Source: Pseudomonas orientalis
Lineage (GTDB): Bacteria; Pseudomonadota; Gammaproteobacteria; Pseudomonadales; Pseudomonadaceae
NCBI RefSeq assembly: GCF_002934065.1
Contig: NZ_CP018049.1
Location: 246,501 to 310,500 of the forward strand
Length of the DNA: 64,000 nucleotides
Direction of reading: 5' to 3'
The translations under genes and the position numbers were made by a program. Shown here piece after piece: positions 42,617 to 51,429 of the stretch; position 1 is the stretch's first letter; each line of letters starts with the position of its first letter. Under the pieces are notes generated by a model. It worked only from the letters and a program-made list of their open reading frames with translations, was not told the DNA's origin and did no database searches.

Positions 42617-43969
42617 TCAGTGTCGGTAGGTAGAGCCGGTGTGTTGTTCGGGTAAGCGAGCGCCGCCATGGAAGACTTTTTCGCGCAGCGTGCCCTGGTC
42701 ATATTCGGTTTTGTACGAGCCGCGCTTTTGCAGCTCCGGCACTACAAGATCGATGAAATCCACATAGCTTTCCGGCGTCACGATGCGCGTCAGGTTGAAG
42801 CCATCCAGGCCTGTTTCGCTGATCCAGGATTCCAACTCATCGGCGACCAGCTCAGGCGACCCCACCAGCGTGATATAGCGCCCGCCCAACGCGTGCTGCT
42901 CGAGCAATTTGCGCCGGGTCCAGTCGTTGTTCTGCAGGTTTTTGGTGGCCGACTGGATTGCATTGCTCTTCACGTACTGGATCGGCTCGTCCAGTTCGTA
43001 CTCGGAAAAATCGATCGCCGTGGACGCCGCAAAGTGCGCCACACCGGCCTCGGCGCTGGCGTAGCTGAGGTACTCGGCGTGCTTGGCCCAGGCCAGTTCT
43101 TCGGTCGCGCCGACGATCACGTTGAGGCCCATGAACACTTTGATGTCATCCGGATTTCGCCCGGCCGCCACCGCGCTGGCACGCACCTTGTCCACCTGGA
43201 TTCTGGTCGAGGCCTTGTTCTGCCCGCTGATGAACACGCACTCGGCATGACGCCCGGCGAACTGCAGGCCGCGCTCCGAACTGCCGGCCTGGAACAGCAC
43301 CGGCGTGCGCTGCGGCGAGGGCTCGCACAGGTGATAACCCTCCACTTGGTAGAACTCGCCGTGATGCTCGACCTTGTGCACCTTGCCCGGCTGCGCATAC
43401 ACCCGCGCCTGGGGATCGTTGACGACCGCGTCATCTTCCCAGCTGCCTTCCCAGAGTTTGTACAGCACCTGCAGGTATTCATCGGCCTGGTCGTAGCGGC
43501 GGTCATGCTCGACTTGTTCGTTCAGGCCCATGGCCTTGGCGGCGCTGTCGAGGTAGCCGGTGACGATGTTCCAGCCCACGCGGCCGCGGCTCAGGTGGTC
43601 GAGGGTGGACATGCGCCGGGCGAACAGATAGGGCGGCTCATAGGTCAGGTTGGCGGTGAGGCCGAAGCCAAGGTTGCGGGTGACCGCCGCCATGGCCGAG
43701 ACCAGCAGGAGCGGGTCGTTGACCGGCAACTGGATCGATTCTTTGAGCGGCACGTCGATGGACTTCTGGTACACGTCATACACGCCGACGATATCGGCGA
43801 TGAACAAGCCGTCGAACAGCCCGCGCTCGAGGGTTTGCGCCAGGTCGGTCCAGTATTCGAGGGTCTTGTACTGGGTGGACGTGTCCCGTGGATGGGTCCA
43901 CAAGCCGTGGTTGATATGCCCGATGCAGTTCATGTTGAAGGCATTGAGCAGGATTTTTTTCTTGCTCAT
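42617..43969 (-). CDS. NtaA/SnaA/DszA-family FMNH2-dependent monooxygenase
   Basis: 450 residues of the long-chain bacterial-luciferase family that includes nitrilotriacetate monooxygenase NtaA and the sulfone monooxygenase DszA. Typical segments: LNAFNMNCIGHINHGLWTHP, LERGLFDGLFIADIVGVYD, TYEPPYLFARRMSTLDHLS and GRVGWNIVTGYLDSAAKAMG. Such enzymes use reduced flavin from a separate reductase to cleave C-S or C-N bonds. Its start overlaps the stop of the SfnB-like gene (ATGA). No flavin reductase gene is in the cluster. Likely role: desulfurization of an imported organosulfur compound. Confidence 0.88.
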   Translation of the reverse strand: MSKKKILLNAFNMNCIGHINHGLWTHPRDTSTQYKTLEYWTDLAQTLERGLFDGLFIADIVGVYDVYQKSIDVPLKESIQLPVNDPLLLVSAMAAVTRNLGFGLTANLTYEPPYLFARRMSTLDHLSRGRVGWNIVTGYLDSAAKAMGLNEQVEHDRRYDQADEYLQVLYKLWEGSWEDDAVVNDPQARVYAQPGKVHKVEHHGEFYQVEGYHLCEPSPQRTPVLFQAGSSERGLQFAGRHAECVFISGQNKASTRIQVDKVRASAVAAGRNPDDIKVFMGLNVIVGATEELAWAKHAEYLSYASAEAGVAHFAASTAIDFSEYELDEPIQYVKSNAIQSATKNLQNNDWTRRKLLEQHALGGRYITLVGSPELVADELESWISETGLDGFNLTRIVTPESYVDFIDLVVPELQKRGSYKTEYDQGTLREKVFHGGARLPEQHTGSTYRH

Positions 43970-45162
43970 CAGATCGTCCCCCGCAGCGGCGGGTTTTCGG
44001 CGTTGAGGTAGTAATTGCCCACGGCGTGATATTTCCAGCGCACCGGGTCGTGCAGGGTGTGAACCCGCGCGTTGCGCCAGTGGCGGTCCAGGCCGTGCTC
44101 GGCCAGGGTTGCCTGGCTGCCGGCCAGTTCGAACAGTGTGCTGCCGGCGGCGAGGGAGATTTCGGTGCTCAAGGCGCGCACTTCGGCGACGGCGATGGAG
44201 GCGGCCGCGACGGTGTGGGCCGTGCTGTCGGCCTGGGCGCGATCGAGGAATTCCCCCGAGCGCTCCAGCAACGCTTCGGCGGCGTGCAGGCGAATGCTCA
44301 GGTGGCCGAAGCTTTTCAGCGTCAACGGGTCATCGGTGGCCTTGTCGCTGCCTGAGTCGATCCAGGGACGGGTCTTGGTGCGCACAAAATGCAGCGCATC
44401 TTCGAAGGCGGCGCGGGCGATGCCGGTGTCGATGGCAGCGTGAAGAATCTGCGCCAGCGGGCCGACGGTGGTCGGGCGTTCGAAGGCGCTCTGGAACGGC
44501 ACCACATCCCGGGCGTCCACCCACACGTTGTCGAACACCACCGAACCGCTGCCGGTGGTGCGCTGGCCAAATCCGCTCCAGTCGTCGATCACCGTCAGGC
44601 CGGCGCTGTCGCGAGGCACAAAGGCCAGTTGCTGGACACCGTTTTCATCCACCACCGAGGTGGGGATGCGTTGCGCGTAGATCGCGCCGGTGGCGTAGAA
44701 CTTGCGCCCGCTGATGCGAAAACCCTCGCCGTCGCGGCTGAGGCGGGTCACGCGGTCATGGGCGGTCTTGGTGCCCAGTTCTGCCAGGGCGTTGCCAAAG
44801 CGCTGGCCGGCCAGCACGTCGGCGTACAGGCGCTGCTGCTGTTCGGGGCTGCCGTTGACCCGCAGCACTTCGAGGGCATAGAAATGGTTTTGCGGGATCT
44901 GGCCCAGGGAGGCGTCGGCCTGGGCAATCAGCGCAATGACCTTGGCCAGGGTGACGTTGGACACACCGGCACCGCCGTAGGCCTTGGGCACGCTGATGCC
45001 CCACAGGCCGGAGCGGGAAAACACGTCCAGCTCGGGCAACGGCAGGCGACGTTCGCGGTCGCGCTGGGCGCTGTCGCGGCGCAGGTCTTCGGCCAGGTCG
45101 CTGGCGACAATAAGGGCTTGTTCATCGCTGGTAATGACCGCGACGTGATGGGAAAGCGTCAT
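43969..45162 (-). CDS. SfnB/DszC-like acyl-CoA-dehydrogenase-fold flavoprotein 2
   Basis: 397 residues with acyl-CoA dehydrogenase fold: N-terminal helices (LPLPELDVFSRSGLWGISVPKAYGGAG), middle beta domain (ISGRKFYATGAIYAQRI, VIDDWSGFGQRTTGSGSVVFD) and C-terminal helical domain ending HTLHDPVRWKYHAVGNYYLN. This matches the SfnB/DszC subgroup, which oxygenates sulfur compounds using FMNH2 instead of dehydrogenating acyl-CoA. Paralogue of the gene just upstream. SfnB itself has a proposed role in sulfone use; the exact substrate here is unknown. Confidence 0.87.
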   Translation of the reverse strand: MTLSHHVAVITSDEQALIVASDLAEDLRRDSAQRDRERRLPLPELDVFSRSGLWGISVPKAYGGAGVSNVTLAKVIALIAQADASLGQIPQNHFYALEVLRVNGSPEQQQRLYADVLAGQRFGNALAELGTKTAHDRVTRLSRDGEGFRISGRKFYATGAIYAQRIPTSVVDENGVQQLAFVPRDSAGLTVIDDWSGFGQRTTGSGSVVFDNVWVDARDVVPFQSAFERPTTVGPLAQILHAAIDTGIARAAFEDALHFVRTKTRPWIDSGSDKATDDPLTLKSFGHLSIRLHAAEALLERSGEFLDRAQADSTAHTVAAASIAVAEVRALSTEISLAAGSTLFELAGSQATLAEHGLDRHWRNARVHTLHDPVRWKYHAVGNYYLNAENPPLRGTI

Positions 45163-45201
45163 GTGTTCTCCAGAAGCTCGTGGAAAAAGTGTTCTGGGCG
45201 G

Positions 45202-46443
45202 TCAGATCCAGGAATGTCGAGCCGGCAACGTGCCGTTCAAGCGGTAGGCACCGATGGCGTGGTACTTCCAGCGCACCGGGTCATGCAGCGTGTGGACCCG
45301 CGCATTGCGCCAGTGCCGGTCAAGGTTGAATTCGGCGAGGGTGGCGCGGCTGCCGGCCAACTCGAAGAGCTTTTCGCTGACCAGCAATGACACTTCGGTA
45401 GTGAGCACCTTGGCCTCGGCGACTGCGATAGACGCGCGGGCGGCGGACTGCGCGGTGATCGGTGCGGCGCTGACCTGGTCCAGTACCAGGCCGGCCTTGC
45501 GCAGCAGCGCCTGCGCGGCATGCAGCTCGATCTTCAATTTGCCGATATCGGCGATGACATACAGGTCGTCGCTGGCCCGTTCGACCTTGGCGTCGATCCA
45601 GGGGCGTGAACGTTCACGCACAAAAGCGATGGTGTCCTCGAGGGCACCCTGGGCGATGCCGGCGTCGATGGCGGCCTGGATCAGTTGCGAGATGGCGCCC
45701 TGGATATTCGGGCTTTCTCCCAGGCGCCAGTTGTCCACCACCAACTCTGCGTCCACCGGTACCCGGTCAAGCAGTACGGTGCCGCTGGCGGTGGTGCGTT
45801 GGCCAAAGCCCGACCAGTCATCGACGATGCGCAGCCCCTCGCTGCCACGGCGCACAAACGCCATGACTTGCTTGCCTTCATCGTTGAGGGCCTTGATGGC
45901 CACCCAATGGGCGAACAGTGCGCCGGTGGAGTAGAACTTCTGGCCGCTGACCACATAGCCGTCGCCTTCGGCAGTGATGCGTGCCTTGAGCTCCAAGGTG
46001 TTTTTCGTGCCGCGTTCCGGGCCGCCGTTGCCGATGCGCCAACCCTCGAGCACGCTCTGGAACAGGTGCTTTTTCTGGCGCTCGCTGGCGGTGCTCTGCA
46101 GCAGGTGCAGGATGCCGAAATGGTTCTGCGGGATCTGTCCGAGAGCCGGGTCGGCCGCGCTGATGATGGCGAAGACCTCGGCCAGGGTCACGAACGAAAC
46201 CTGCGGACCGCCGTATTCGCGGGGAATGGAAATGCTGCCCAACCCGCTGCGGGTGAACTGTTCGATCTGCGCCCATGGCAATTGGCGTTGCTGGTCGCGC
46301 CTGGCGGCTTGCAGGCGCGCGGCGTCAGCCAACTCCTGGGCGGCGCTCAGCGCCTGGGCGTCGTTGCGCAGCACAGTGGCCGGCAACAACAGCGGCGCTG
46401 CGTCCACATCACTCTGGGGGGGTGTTAGAGCCAAGTTAGACAT
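45202..46443 (-). CDS. SfnB/DszC-like acyl-CoA-dehydrogenase-fold flavoprotein 1
   Basis: 413 residues, closely paralogous to the next gene: shared ALGQIPQNHF, DDWSGFGQRTT.SG.V and DRHWRNARVHTLHDPVRWKYHA. N-terminal extension of about 20 residues. First gene of the minus-strand cluster SfnB-like 1, SfnB-like 2, monooxygenase, met importer. Having two different copies side by side suggests two oxidation steps or a hetero-oligomer. AAGGAG precedes the ATG. An upstream region with an inverted repeat and an AT-rich block follows. Confidence 0.87.
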   Translation of the reverse strand: MSNLALTPPQSDVDAAPLLLPATVLRNDAQALSAAQELADAARLQAARRDQQRQLPWAQIEQFTRSGLGSISIPREYGGPQVSFVTLAEVFAIISAADPALGQIPQNHFGILHLLQSTASERQKKHLFQSVLEGWRIGNGGPERGTKNTLELKARITAEGDGYVVSGQKFYSTGALFAHWVAIKALNDEGKQVMAFVRRGSEGLRIVDDWSGFGQRTTASGTVLLDRVPVDAELVVDNWRLGESPNIQGAISQLIQAAIDAGIAQGALEDTIAFVRERSRPWIDAKVERASDDLYVIADIGKLKIELHAAQALLRKAGLVLDQVSAAPITAQSAARASIAVAEAKVLTTEVSLLVSEKLFELAGSRATLAEFNLDRHWRNARVHTLHDPVRWKYHAIGAYRLNGTLPARHSWI

Positions 46444-46480
46444 CAGCGCCGCTCCTTGGCTGCACGTAATGCCCTGGCGT

Positions 46481-46569
46481 TATGCACCGGGGTAATTCTG
46501 ACCATACCGACCTCGCATTCAATGAAATAAAAACAAAAAAATCAGGAATGTCCGGTGGTCCGGTGCATA
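46481..46569. promoter_or_regulatory. Spaced 10-bp inverted repeat upstream of the SfnB-like operon
   Basis: TATGCACCGG (46481-46490) and its exact complement CCGGTGCATA (46560-46569) lie 69 bp apart, flanking an A-rich stretch, between 38 and 126 bp upstream of the first SfnB-like start codon. Spaced operators or a long cruciform are possible. Confidence 0.4.
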
Positions 46570-46581
46570 TACCCTAAGCGT

Positions 46582-46616
46582 GTTTATTTTTTAAATAAAC
46601 TAACTTTTAGGAATAT
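46582..46616. promoter_or_regulatory. AT-rich palindrome and TTTAGGAATAT motif
   Basis: GTTTATTT-TTT-AAATAAAC (46582-46600) is an 8-bp perfect inverted repeat, followed by AACTTTTAGGAATATGC, which matches the element before the TonB-dependent receptor at 15748-15771. It sits between the SfnB-like gene and the gene at 46631. Confidence 0.4.
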
Positions 46617-46630
46617 GCATAGAAGGGTCC

Positions 46631-47407
46631 TCACCCCGGTTCGCAGGGGGAGCCGAAAGGGCGAGGTCGATACGTGGCCTCGGCCCTGTCCGAGCTCGTG
46701 GGAACCCAGGCGGCGATGCGCAAGGTACGGGCCGGCGCCCAGCGCGAATTGTTGCCGACGCTATCCAGGATGCAGTAGGTCACCTCCAGGCGGCAGTCGT
46801 CACCGCCTTCGATAATGACGGCTGAAGGCACCCAGACCTGAACTGCCAGGCCGATGTCCCTGGCCTGGATTTTCGGCAGATCCATGCGCACGTCACCCCA
46901 GCGCAGCGTGATCGCGTCGCCGCTGGCCATGTTCGCGTAAGGTTCGATGCATAGCGGAATACCGCGTTGCACCTGGCGACTGTTGACGCCCTGGCGGCGG
47001 ATGGTCTCGGGCAGGCTGACGGGTGCCAGGTTCTGGTTTTCATCACTGTACAGGTTCGACGGCTGCCCGCCTGGGCAGTTGGTCTTGACCCGTACCTGGG
47101 TGGTGGCCGAGCGCGCGGGTCCGTGACCGATCTGCATGATCTGGTAGTGAACCCGGGCCGGCCCATCCTGGACAAAGCTTTCCGGCACCCGCAGGTGGGT
47201 CGGCGTGCCGATTTTGCCGGCTGTCACCCGGCGTGAAGCGGCGAAGCAGTTGTTCCAGAACAGCTCGATCAGGTCGCCTTCTTCCATGCCGGGGTAAGGG
47301 GCGATGTCGACCTGCAATTGAGCCGCCGCATGGGCACTGATGCCGTTTCGAACGGCCTGGGGCAGGGTGGGTGCGGTCAGCATGGCTGGGATTGTAGTGT
47401 GCGTCAT
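46631..47407 (-). CDS. Unknown protein with two related beta-rich domains
   Basis: 258 residues; function not recognised. It contains two related halves. Residues about 30-130 start IAPYPGMEEGDLIELFWNN and residues about 145-240 start IEPYANMASGDAITLRWGD; each ends in an AR(S/T)...(Q/L)R(V/I) strand. The pattern I.PY..M..GD.I.L.W resembles Ig-like repeats in Pseudomonas surface or toxin-associated proteins. No signal peptide or membrane helix is apparent. The ATG at 47407 has AGGAG upstream. No co-oriented partner is close; the 369-bp region upstream holds a REPIN of another family. Confidence 0.65.
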   Translation of the reverse strand: MTHTTIPAMLTAPTLPQAVRNGISAHAAAQLQVDIAPYPGMEEGDLIELFWNNCFAASRRVTAGKIGTPTHLRVPESFVQDGPARVHYQIMQIGHGPARSATTQVRVKTNCPGGQPSNLYSDENQNLAPVSLPETIRRQGVNSRQVQRGIPLCIEPYANMASGDAITLRWGDVRMDLPKIQARDIGLAVQVWVPSAVIIEGGDDCRLEVTYCILDSVGNNSRWAPARTLRIAAWVPTSSDRAEATYRPRPFGSPCEPG

Positions 47408-47776
47408 AAGTGATCTCCTTGATGCAGCCAGCAGCAATCGTTCCGGGCCTTGGGCGCGGGTGCGCAAAGGGGCCGAAAGAACGATTCAGTGAGTAGCCGG
47501 GATAGGATCCAATCCTCAAGGCGCTAGATAAGAGGGTTGCTGGAGGAGGGTCAATGGAGGCAAAAGGCTAAACGGCGGGTTTGGCGATATTCAGAAGGGT
47601 CTGACGGAGCGGGGGATTTAAAGGCGCTTATGACGGGGGTTTTTACGCGATGAGAGGGTAACCCGTTGTAGGAGCGAGCTTGCTCGCGAAGAACGTTAAC
47701 GATAACGCGGTGAATCAGATTGACCGAGTTGCCTGAGCGTTTTTCGCGAGCAAGCTCGCTCCTACAGAGGGGGGCG
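47408..47776. other. Intergenic region with second-family REPIN
   Basis: 369 bp between the two-domain gene and tcyN. It contains the probable promoter of the gene at 47407 (GGATTGGATCCTATCC block near 47500) and the REPIN at 47667. Nothing else is recognisable. Confidence 0.5.
47667..47766. repeat. REPIN of a second REP family
   Basis: TGTAGGAGCGAGCTTGCTCG and its complement face each other across about 50 bp. This is the only copy in the window of the GAGCGAGCTTGCTCGCGAA family; all others are of the GGGGGCTTGCCCCCGAT family. Confidence 0.9.
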
Positions 47777-48523
47777 TCAGTGGGCGAGAAATTTGCTCAG
47801 GAACTGCCGGGTGCGCTCTTCTTTGGGGTTGGCGAACAGCGCCTTGGCTTCACCCTGTTCGACGATCACGCCCTTGTCGAAAAAGATCACGCGGTTGGCG
47901 ACATCCCGCGCAAAGCTCATCTCGTGGGTGACGATCACCATGGTGCGGTTTTCTTCGGCCAGGCTGCGGATGGTCGCCAGCACTTCACCGACCAGTTCCG
48001 GGTCTAGGGCCGAGGTGGGTTCGTCGAACAGAATCACCTCAGGCTCCATGGCCAGGGCCCGAGCGATCGCCACACGCTGTTGCTGACCGCCGGACAGGCG
48101 CCGTGGATACGCCGCTTCCTTGCCCGCCAGGCCAACCTTGGCCAACAGCCTGCGACCCAGTTCGGTCGCCGCGTCGCGGGGCATCTTCTTGACCACGATC
48201 GGGCCTTCGATGACGTTTTCGAGTGCGGTGCGGTGGGGGAACAGGTTGAAGTTCTGGAATACAAAACCCACATGCTGGCGCAGACGTCGCACCAGGCCCT
48301 GTTGCTGGTTGAGCGGTTTGTTGCTGTCGATCTCGATATCGCCCACTTTGATACGGCCGCTGGTGGGTTCTTCGAGAAAATTCAGGCAACGCAGGAAGGT
48401 GGTCTTGCCGGAGCCGCTGGGGCCGATGATGGCTACGACTTCGCCGGCCTTGACCTCAAGGTCGATGCCGTTGAGCACCACCTGACCGTTGAATTGTTTG
48501 GTCAGTTTTTCAACCACGATCAT
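47777..48523 (-). CDS. tcyN: L-cystine ABC transporter ATPase TcyN
   Basis: 248 residues, polar amino-acid ATPase. Walker [21 protein letters not shown], signature [15 protein letters not shown], Walker [17 protein letters not shown]. It closes the operon binding protein, permease, ATPase, 3 bp after the permease gene. The set matches FliY-YecS-YecC (TcyJ-TcyL-TcyN) of E. coli, which imports cystine and related sulfur amino acids. Confidence 0.87.
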   Translation of the reverse strand: MIVVEKLTKQFNGQVVLNGIDLEVKAGEVVAIIGPSGSGKTTFLRCLNFLEEPTSGRIKVGDIEIDSNKPLNQQQGLVRRLRQHVGFVFQNFNLFPHRTALENVIEGPIVVKKMPRDAATELGRRLLAKVGLAGKEAAYPRRLSGGQQQRVAIARALAMEPEVILFDEPTSALDPELVGEVLATIRSLAEENRTMVIVTHEMSFARDVANRVIFFDKGVIVEQGEAKALFANPKEERTRQFLSKFLAH

Positions 48524-48526
48524 GCT

Positions 48527-49192
48527 TCAAGACTCCAGGTCATGCCGGTTGACCCGGTCTTCCAGACGATTTTGCAGATGCGCCAGGATGCTCGCCAGGA
48601 TCCAGTAGATCAGGGCTGCGGACAGGTACATGGTGAAAATTTCGAAGGTGCGCGCCGAGACCAGTTGGGCCTGCCGGAACAGCTCGGGCACCTGGATGGT
48701 GGCGGCCAGCGCCGTGTCCTTGACCAGTGAAATAAAACTGTTGCCCAGCGGCGGCAATGCGGTGCGCATGGCCTGCGGCAGGATGGCCCGGCGCAATGTC
48801 TGCGCACGGGTCATGCCGATACTCGCAGCGGCTTCCCACTGGCCACGCTCGATGGACGCGATGGCGGCCCGCAGGATTTCACAGGCGTAGGCGGCCATGT
48901 TCAGCGAAAAGCCGATCATGGCGGCCGGGATCGGGTCCAGCTCGATGCCCACTTGCGGCAAGCCGTAGTAAATCAGGAACAATTGCACCAGCAGGGGCGT
49001 GCCGCGAAAGAACGACACGTAGACCCGCGCCGTCCAGCTCAGCAGCTTGAAGCGCGACAGGCGCATCAAGGCCAGGCCGAAGCCCAGCAGCAGACCGAAG
49101 AACATCCCGCCCAGGCTGAGGATTACCGTGTAATACGCGCCCTTGAGCAGAAAGGGCGCGGAGTCCAGCGCGAGTTGCAAACCTGCTTCCAT
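48527..49192 (-). CDS. tcyL: L-cystine ABC transporter permease TcyL
   Basis: 221 residues, HisMQ-type permease with three to five helices. Key segments: VYVSFFRGTPLLVQLFLIYYGLP and EAAASIGMTRAQTLRRAILPQAMR, then NSFISLVKDTALAATIQVPELFRQ. Its ATG overlaps the stop of the binding-protein gene (TAATG), indicating coupled translation. Confidence 0.87.
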   Translation of the reverse strand: MEAGLQLALDSAPFLLKGAYYTVILSLGGMFFGLLLGFGLALMRLSRFKLLSWTARVYVSFFRGTPLLVQLFLIYYGLPQVGIELDPIPAAMIGFSLNMAAYACEILRAAIASIERGQWEAAASIGMTRAQTLRRAILPQAMRTALPPLGNSFISLVKDTALAATIQVPELFRQAQLVSARTFEIFTMYLSAALIYWILASILAHLQNRLEDRVNRHDLES

Positions 49193-49986
49193 TATTGAGT
49201 GACGTCAGCGTTGAAGTATTTCTCCGACAGCGTCTTCAAGGTGCCGTCGGCGCGTAGCTTGTCGAGCGCCTTGTTCACCGCGTCCAGCAATTCAGGCTCG
49301 CCCTTGCGCAGGGCAATACCCGATTCCTGGCGAGAGAAAGCGTCGCCTGCCGCAGCGGTATCCGGGGCTTTCTTGGCGTATTCCAGAGCGGCCAGGCGGT
49401 CGATCAGGATGGCGTCGATGCGGCCGATGCGCAGGTCCTGGAACTTGGTCGGGTCGTCGTTGTAGGTCTTGATGATGGCTTTAGGTTGGTTGTCCTTGAG
49501 CCATTGTTCGTAGTTGGTGCCCAGGCCTACGCCGACTTTCTTGCCGGCCAGGTCGTTGGCGGTCTTGATCGCGTCGACGTTTTTCTTCAGCACCAGCGCC
49601 TGAATCCCGGACACGGTGTAAGGCTTGGAGAAATCGTACTTTTTCTTGCGCTCTTCGGAGATGGTCACCTGGTTGACCACCGCGTCCAGGCGCTTGGATT
49701 CCAGGGCGGCGAGGATGCCGTCCCATGGGGTGGCCTGCAGCTTGACCTTGACGCCCAATTCTTTGGCCAGCGCTTCGGACAGCTCCACCTCGAAGCCGCT
49801 GAGCTTGCCGCTTTCATCGACGAAGCTGAACGGTGGGTAGGTGCCTTCCAGGCCGATCTTGATCTCGCCGGCTTTCTTGATGGCGCCCAGTTGCTCGCCG
49901 GCAACCGCCTGGCCGAGCATGCCTGCGCCGAGCGCCAGGCCCAATGTGCTGACCAGCAATGTGCGACGCAATAAAGAAATAGTCAT
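49192..49986 (-). CDS. tcyJ: L-cystine-binding protein TcyJ (FliY-like)
   Basis: 264 residues. Signal peptide ends GQAVA before GEQLGAIK. The mature protein is FliY-like: IKIGLEGTYPPFSFVDESGKL, GFEVELSEALAKELGVKV and QVTISEERKKKYDFSKPYTVSG. FliY binds cystine and diaminopimelate-like compounds. First gene of the tcyJ-tcyL-tcyN operon; D-cysteine desulfhydrase lies just upstream on the same strand. Confidence 0.88.
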   Translation of the reverse strand: MTISLLRRTLLVSTLGLALGAGMLGQAVAGEQLGAIKKAGEIKIGLEGTYPPFSFVDESGKLSGFEVELSEALAKELGVKVKLQATPWDGILAALESKRLDAVVNQVTISEERKKKYDFSKPYTVSGIQALVLKKNVDAIKTANDLAGKKVGVGLGTNYEQWLKDNQPKAIIKTYNDDPTKFQDLRIGRIDAILIDRLAALEYAKKAPDTAAAGDAFSRQESGIALRKGEPELLDAVNKALDKLRADGTLKTLSEKYFNADVTQ

Positions 49987-50161
49987 GAAGAGCCCCTATG
50001 GTTTTTTATGGTGAGCGAAGCCGGTGACGCAGTAGCCGTATCCTGCCTTAAAGCGAGAACCGCGTCTTCGCCTTCGGCGCGATGATAAGGCGGGTTTTTA
50101 AGACTTGAAAATAATAAAAATCAAACTTCATATTCGTATTTTGAATATGGATGAGGTCAAG

Positions 50162-50251
50162 TGTGGGAGGGGGGCTTGCCCCCGATGACAGTGGTTCAGC
50201 TACAGATTAGCTGACTGACCCACCGCTATCGGGGGCAAGCCCCCTCCCACA
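50162..50251. repeat. REPIN
   Basis: Forward then complement REP; the forward copy has one extra G. Lies between dcyD and the tcy operon, 16 bp after the dcyD stop. An AT-rich block at 50095-50155 on the tcy side is the likely tcy promoter region. Confidence 0.9.
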
Positions 50252-50267
50252 TTCTGTCCGCGTTTAT

Positions 50268-51263
50268 TCAGCTGAATACTGAGTCATAGGCAAACAGCGC
50301 CGGTGCCCCGCCCGTATGCAGAAAAATAATCGGCCCGTCCCCGAACCGCTGACGCCCGATGCCGTCCAGCAAGCCTGCCATCGCCTTGCCGGTGTAGACC
50401 GGGTCAAGCAACAGACCTTCCTGACTGGCCAAAAGTTTGATCGCCGACAACGTGCCCGCGTTCGGTTCGCCATAACGCGGGCCGAAGTATTCGTCCCACA
50501 GGATCAGCTTGAATGCCTCGGGCACCTCCACGCCAAGCAGCTCGGCGGTGCGCTCGGCCAGGCCCTGTACTTTCGGGCGCTGGGCTTCGTCGGTGCGCGA
50601 CACGGTGACGCCAATCACCGGCAGGTTCGGCAGCGCTTCGCTCAGCGCCAGCGCCAGGCCGCTATGGGTACCGGCGCTGCCCGAGGCCAATACCACCGCT
50701 GCAAAGTCGAGGCCGCTGTCTTCGATCTGCGCCGCCAGCTCCAGGCCTGCACGCACATAACCCAGCGCGCCGAGGGCATTCGAGCCGCCGATAGGTACCA
50801 GGTAGGGCTTCTTGCCGTTGCTGCGCAGGCGATCGGCGAGGGCGTTGAGCTGGTCGTCGACATGGTCGAGGTTCTCGACCAACTCCACCTTGGCGTCGAA
50901 CAGTTCGAGCAACAGACGGTTACCGTTGCCCAAATAGTTGGGGTCGTCGGTGCCGGTAGGATTTTCCAGCAGTGCGACGCAACCCAGGCCGAGCCTGGCG
51001 GCCAGTGCGGCGGTCTGGCGCACATGGTTGGACTGGATAGCGCCGGCGGTGACCAGCGTGTCGGCGCCCTGGGCGAGGGCATCGGCGGCCAGGTATTCAA
51101 GTTTGCGCAATTTGTTGCCACCCAAGGCCAGCGGGGTGGTGTCATCGCGCTTGACGTAGATGTCCCTGCCCAACCAGGTCGACAGCCGCTCGAGTTTTTC
51201 CAGGGCGGTGGCGCCGCCCAACAGGTCCAGGCGGTTAAAGCGGTCAAGCTGTTGTTTGATCAT
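50268..51263 (-). CDS. dcyD: D-cysteine desulfhydrase
   Basis: 331 residues, pyridoxal-phosphate enzyme of the ACC deaminase/DcyD family, which converts D-cysteine to pyruvate, H2S and ammonia. The PLP lysine is in [15 protein letters not shown], with [15 protein letters not shown] and the phosphate-binding [12 protein letters not shown]. The C-terminal [13 protein letters not shown] is typical. In E. coli dcyD lies within the fliY-yecSC cystine transport locus, as here. The ATG at 51263 matches the family start though its ribosome-binding site is weak. Divergent from the serine acetyltransferase gene. Confidence 0.9.
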   Translation of the reverse strand: MIKQQLDRFNRLDLLGGATALEKLERLSTWLGRDIYVKRDDTTPLALGGNKLRKLEYLAADALAQGADTLVTAGAIQSNHVRQTAALAARLGLGCVALLENPTGTDDPNYLGNGNRLLLELFDAKVELVENLDHVDDQLNALADRLRSNGKKPYLVPIGGSNALGALGYVRAGLELAAQIEDSGLDFAAVVLASGSAGTHSGLALALSEALPNLPVIGVTVSRTDEAQRPKVQGLAERTAELLGVEVPEAFKLILWDEYFGPRYGEPNAGTLSAIKLLASQEGLLLDPVYTGKAMAGLLDGIGRQRFGDGPIIFLHTGGAPALFAYDSVFS

Positions 51264-51429
51264 GGCTACGCACGGTGGCTGAGTAATTGGACGACTATAG
51301 GCAGGCACTTTTCATCGGGCAACGGCCAATCGCTTATGTCGGATGGTTCTTGGCCTCATACCATTGGTTCTTAAGGGTTGCCTGGGTGGATACCGTAAAG
51401 TGATGGCCATTTCGTCAGGAGTGAATACC

